A stretch of 36,340 bases of DNA, from positions 1-36,340 of the forward strand of contig NZ_DASXVH010000085.1 of the NCBI RefSeq assembly GCF_036504375.1. The letters are read 5' to 3'. Both the position numbers and the translations under genes were made by a program. The DNA is from Novimethylophilus sp036504375 (GTDB lineage Bacteria > Pseudomonadota > Gammaproteobacteria > Burkholderiales > Methylophilaceae). Numbering within the stretch: the stretch's first letter is position 1; each line of letters starts with the position of its first letter. The notes below the pieces were generated by a model. That model was given only the letters and a program-made list of their open reading frames with translations. It was not told the DNA's origin and made no database searches. Of the stretch, positions 34,097-36,340 are shown in pieces.

Positions 34097-34142
34097 GAAT
34101 TGTCTAAATAAAAACGGCGATTCATTTGTACCGTCTATCTGC

Positions 34143-35618
34143 ATGCTGACCAGTGTGGAAATCATCAAGGCTTCAGGTATCTCGCGTGCAACGCTGAATA
34201 ATTACATCGCACTCGGCCTGCTGCCGCGCCCGATCGTCTCCACGCCCGCCAGCGACGCCCAGACCCGCGCACGCCAGATCGGTTATTTCCCGGAAGAAAC
34301 GGTCGCCCGTATCGAGCGCATCAGGCTATTGAAGAAGGAGGGTATCCCGATGTCGGATATCGCCCGCCAACTGCAACTGGAAGGATTCGAAATGTCCCAA
34401 TCGCAAACAGTCGAGGCGCCCCAGTCAAAAGCAGTCTTGCCCGCAGCTGCCCCGGAAACCGGACCGCTGCGCCTCACCATCGACCAGGTTCCCTACTCGG
34501 CATACATGGTCAACTACAACCTCGAACTCACCTGGTACAACGAAGAGGCGCGGTCATTGCTGCTGGGCTCCTTCGACAAGCTGCCGGCCGATACCAAGGA
34601 GCGCGGCGTGCTCGATTATTTCGCCCGCGGCGCTTACGGCGGCTATCTGGAAAACCGCGAAGCCTTTTATCGCTTGCACCTGCAAATGGGGCGCGAGCGT
34701 GTTGCAGCGGCGTTGGGCAATGTCGGCGTCACCGCCGCGCTGGCCGGCGTAGCCAGCACCAGTTCCAGCCCCATCGCCGAGCTGCCGCTGGGCTTGCGCG
34801 CGACCGACGGCAGGGAAGAGTACTACCGGGTCTACGCCTCTTATTTCCGTGAAGGCATCCTGGTCATCTACGCCCACGAGAACGCCGGCGCCCACGGCCT
34901 GCTGGGCCTGCTGGAGCGTCGCGACGAAGTGATCCGCAACCTGCTGAAGAAGCGCTTGCCAGTATTAACAGACGTCGCGGTGATGGTGGCCGACCTGCAG
35001 AATTCGGTGCGCATCTGCTCGGAACTGCCGCCGGAAGAGTATTTTGAACTGATCAACCAGATATGGGCGACCATGGAACCCATCTTCCGCCGCTATTACG
35101 GCACGCATGGCAAGCATGTCGGTGACGGCATGGTGTACTACTTCTTCCCGCAGCCCGACTGCAACTACATCGTCAACGCGCTGCACTGCGCCCAAGAAAT
35201 GCGCGAGGCGATGCGCAAGATCAGCAAGGAATGGCAGCTACGCAAGAACTGGCTGAACGAGCTGTTTCTCAACACCGGCCTTAACGAAGGTCACGAATGG
35301 CTGGGCGTGTTCCATGCCGAAACCAAGGTGGAATTCACCGTGTTGGGCGACACCATCAACCACGCCGCGCGCCTCTCCGACTTCGCCCGCCACGGCGCGG
35401 TGTGGGCGACCAAAAACCTGCTGGGGAAACTGTCGGTGGACGAGCGCAAGCGCGTGCGTTTCGGCGTGAAGCGCCAGGATAGAGATGGCCGCGAAGTATT
35501 CGTCAACGCCTCCTATTCGCGGGTGTCGGAGCTGATAGACCTGAATTCGCCGCGCTATGAAAAGCTGGTGGATATTGCGGCGCTGGCGATTACGGAGATT
35601 GTGGAGGTTGAGGGATAA
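34143..35618 (+). CDS. MerR-PAS-class III adenylyl cyclase fusion
   Basis: A 491-residue protein of three parts. Residues 1-80 form a MerR-type winged helix-turn-helix (LTSVEIIKASGISRATLNNY, wing QIGYFPEETVARI, then KKEGIPMSDIARQL). About 110-245 looks like a PAS-type sensor (VPYSAYMVNYNLELTWYNEE). About 270-430 is a class III nucleotide cyclase. Metal-binding aspartates are D284 (VMVADLQNS) and D328 (HVGDGMVYYF); transition-state residues are N406 and R410 (GDTINHAAR). K324 with T399 (EFTVLGDT) points to ATP as substrate and to class IIIb, some of whose members respond to bicarbonate. No membrane segment is seen. A protein that both binds DNA and makes cAMP is unusual; PAS ligand and targets are unknown. 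The frame extends to 34071, but that ATG lies in the -35 element. Confidence 0.85.
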   Translation: MLTSVEIIKASGISRATLNNYIALGLLPRPIVSTPASDAQTRARQIGYFPEETVARIERIRLLKKEGIPMSDIARQLQLEGFEMSQSQTVEAPQSKAVLPAAAPETGPLRLTIDQVPYSAYMVNYNLELTWYNEEARSLLLGSFDKLPADTKERGVLDYFARGAYGGYLENREAFYRLHLQMGRERVAAALGNVGVTAALAGVASTSSSPIAELPLGLRATDGREEYYRVYASYFREGILVIYAHENAGAHGLLGLLERRDEVIRNLLKKRLPVLTDVAVMVADLQNSVRICSELPPEEYFELINQIWATMEPIFRRYYGTHGKHVGDGMVYYFFPQPDCNYIVNALHCAQEMREAMRKISKEWQLRKNWLNELFLNTGLNEGHEWLGVFHAETKVEFTVLGDTINHAARLSDFARHGAVWATKNLLGKLSVDERKRVRFGVKRQDRDGREVFVNASYSRVSELIDLNSPRYEKLVDIAALAITEIVEVEG

Positions 35619-35642
35619 CGGCTGACGCCCAGCGTCCAACCG

Positions 35643-35931
35643 TTACTTGATTCGCTTGGCGGCTTCCAGATAGGCGGCACTGTCTTCACGCTTGCCGACC
35701 GCCACCACGATGACGGTGATGGTGGCATCCACGACCTGATAGACCAGCCGATATCCGGCAGCGCGCAACTTGATTTTGTAGCAATCAGGCAGTGCGGCAA
35801 GGCGTGACGCCTCGACACGCGGCTGCTCCAGCCGCTCAACCAGTTTTTTTTTTGAACTGCTCGCGAATCGGACGATCCAGCTTCTGCCACTCTTTCAGCG
35901 CAGAAACCTTGAATTCAAGCTTATAGGTCAT
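35643..35931 (-). pseudogene. relE: RelE/StbE-type toxin gene, frame interrupted by an A10 run
   Basis: Reading from ATG 35931 gives 26 RelE-like residues (MTYKLEFKVSALKEWQKLD...) then ten A residues (plus-strand T10 at 35844-35853), after which the frame hits TGA within three codons. With nine A residues the frame would run on to TAA 35643-35645 and give a full 95-residue RelE, the same length as E. coli RelE. All key residues of that enzyme are kept: CYKIKLRAAGYRLVYQ and VGKREDSAY. The start overlaps the antitoxin gene by 11 bases. The gene is thus a one-base frameshift mutant, a phase-variable or slippage-expressed toxin, or a homopolymer sequencing error. RelE cuts mRNA in the ribosome. 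Confidence 0.85.
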
Positions 35932-36166
35932 CCAGCGAAACCTTGACCGTAGCCTCGGCTTGCCGCTCCTTGATCAAGCGCGCCAGCGCCTGATCATCCA
36001 ACTGCTCCATCATCGCCTCGAAAGCCGCCACCGGCACCAGGTACGCCGCAGGGCGGTTGTGGTTGAGCACGGCAACCGGAAACCCTTCCGCGCTCTCAAT
36101 GATGGCCGATGGATTCTTCTTCAACTCGCTGATGCTGACCGAGGTATTGGCATAAAGCTGTTCCAT
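35921..36166 (-). CDS. Phd/YefM-type antitoxin (StbD-like)
   Basis: An 81-residue antitoxin whose N-terminal half has the Phd/YefM DNA-binding fold (VSISELKKNPSAIIESAEG, PVAVLNHNRPAAYLVP) and whose C-terminal helix (QLDDQALARLIKERQAE) should wrap the toxin. PVAVLNHNRPA is characteristic of StbD relatives. The frame also allows GTG 36178, but GGAGAG lies correctly spaced before ATG 36166. Its end overlaps the toxin start by 11 bases, so the two are translationally coupled. It probably represses its own promoter, alone and with toxin. If the toxin is dead, this gene may persist as a free antitoxin. Confidence 0.9.
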   Translation of the reverse strand: MEQLYANTSVSISELKKNPSAIIESAEGFPVAVLNHNRPAAYLVPVAAFEAMMEQLDDQALARLIKERQAEATVKVSLDDL

Positions 36167-36182
36167 GACGCTCTCCACTTAA

Positions 36183-36210
36183 GACCTGAATAACGAGCCA
36201 ATTATAGGTC
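36183..36210 (-). promoter_or_regulatory. Toxin-antitoxin promoter with flanking dyad
   Basis: On the minus strand a perfect -10 TATAAT (36206-36201) lies about 35 bases before the antitoxin ATG. An inverted repeat GACCT (36183-36187) / AGGTC (36206-36210) brackets it and could be the antitoxin's operator. No clear -35 is seen; the sequence where it would lie is only 12-18 bases from the insertion-element end. Confidence 0.42.
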
Positions 36211-36240
36211 AGATTGGACGCTTTGCTACTAATAATTAAT

Positions 36241-36340
36241 GGGTCTTAGGAAGCTAAAGCGGATTTATTCGTAAGAGTTTGAGTACTTCAAGGTAAAGAT
36301 TATCACGGCGATGGTTGAATCGAAATTCAGTCTCTTTCAG
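36241..36340 (-). mobile_element. End of an IS1595-type insertion sequence (partial)
   Basis: A transposase C-terminus of the IS1595 type runs into the window edge. Its stop codon is at 36256-36254, and a probable terminal repeat starts at GGGTCTTAGG (36241), as IS ends of this family often begin with G runs. The other end, the target duplication and whether the element is whole lie outside the window, so the exact boundary is tentative. Confidence 0.65.
36254..36340 (-). CDS. IS1595-family transposase, C-terminal fragment
   Basis: Twenty-eight codons are visible before the stop. They read ETEFRFNHRRDNLYLEVLKL and end in NPL, which matches the usual C-terminal end of IS1595 (ISXO2-like) transposases, where an NHR...NLY block closes the catalytic domain. 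The rest of the protein lies beyond base 36340. It reads in the same direction as the toxin-antitoxin genes, 88 bases upstream of the antitoxin start, so read-through into them is possible. Confidence 0.75.
   Translation of the reverse strand: MKETEFRFNHRRDNLYLEVLKLLRINPL

Noticed and set aside
34071..34142. Longer cyclase start at 34071
   Set aside because: That ATG overlaps the -35 hexamer, and the added 24 residues precede a normal MerR N-terminus.
35555..35890. A 111-residue minus-strand frame as the toxin
   Set aside because: It is the wrong frame across the RelE gene. Its translation has no RelE features, while the neighbouring frames joined at the A10 run give a complete RelE.

Overview
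The window reads as chromosomal DNA of a betaproteobacterium, most plausibly of the Nitrosomonadales/Gallionella-Sideroxydans type. The phylum-level call rests on gene order (rluC, phosphatase, Rieske protein and S49 peptidase in one overlapping chain; divergent rne and rluC), on a MutL that carries the endonuclease motif typical of bacteria without MutH, and on high-GC housekeeping genes. The family-level call is inference. Almost all of it is coding, with short intergenic gaps and many 4-base ATGA overlaps.

Layout. Bases 1-6316: aspC-type aminotransferase (-), uvrB (+) and rne (-). aspC and rne end in almost identical hairpin terminators, and rne has a long structured leader. Bases 6840-10648: rluC, a HAD phosphatase, a Rieske protein and an SppA-like peptidase in one overlapping operon, then a broken coding remnant and pgl. 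Bases 10791-14966: a chromate-transporter family gene (-) diverges from an envelope sugar-transfer trio (GT2 transferase, LAB_N membrane protein, ArnT-like GT39). Bases 14950-17788: queG (-) and tsaE (+) diverge from start codons 2 bases apart inside a perfect palindrome; tsaE overlaps amiC. Bases 18020-28634: an OmpH/Skp-like chaperone gene overlaps an mdtA-mdtB-mdtC RND efflux operon with an outer-membrane factor, followed by a fatty acid desaturase. Bases 28694-34005: mutL, an orphan radical SAM/SPASM protein (-), an MHS-type MFS transporter and miaA. The tsaE-amiC-mutL-miaA group, contiguous in many proteobacteria, is here split by the efflux block and by the radical SAM/MFS pair.

The accessory right end (34006-36340) is the most unusual part. 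A predicted adenylyl cyclase carries an N-terminal MerR-type DNA-binding domain and a PAS-like middle region, and its promoter spacer holds a dyad placed like a MerR operator. Next comes a Phd/RelE (StbDE-like) toxin-antitoxin pair whose toxin frame is broken only by a run of ten A residues, a likely slippage or phase-variation site. The window ends inside an IS1595-type element whose transposase C-terminus is visible at the edge.

The main candidates for something not previously described are the MerR-PAS-cyclase fusion with its own operator-like promoter, the A10-interrupted RelE toxin, and the Skp-like chaperone gene built into an MdtABC efflux operon.
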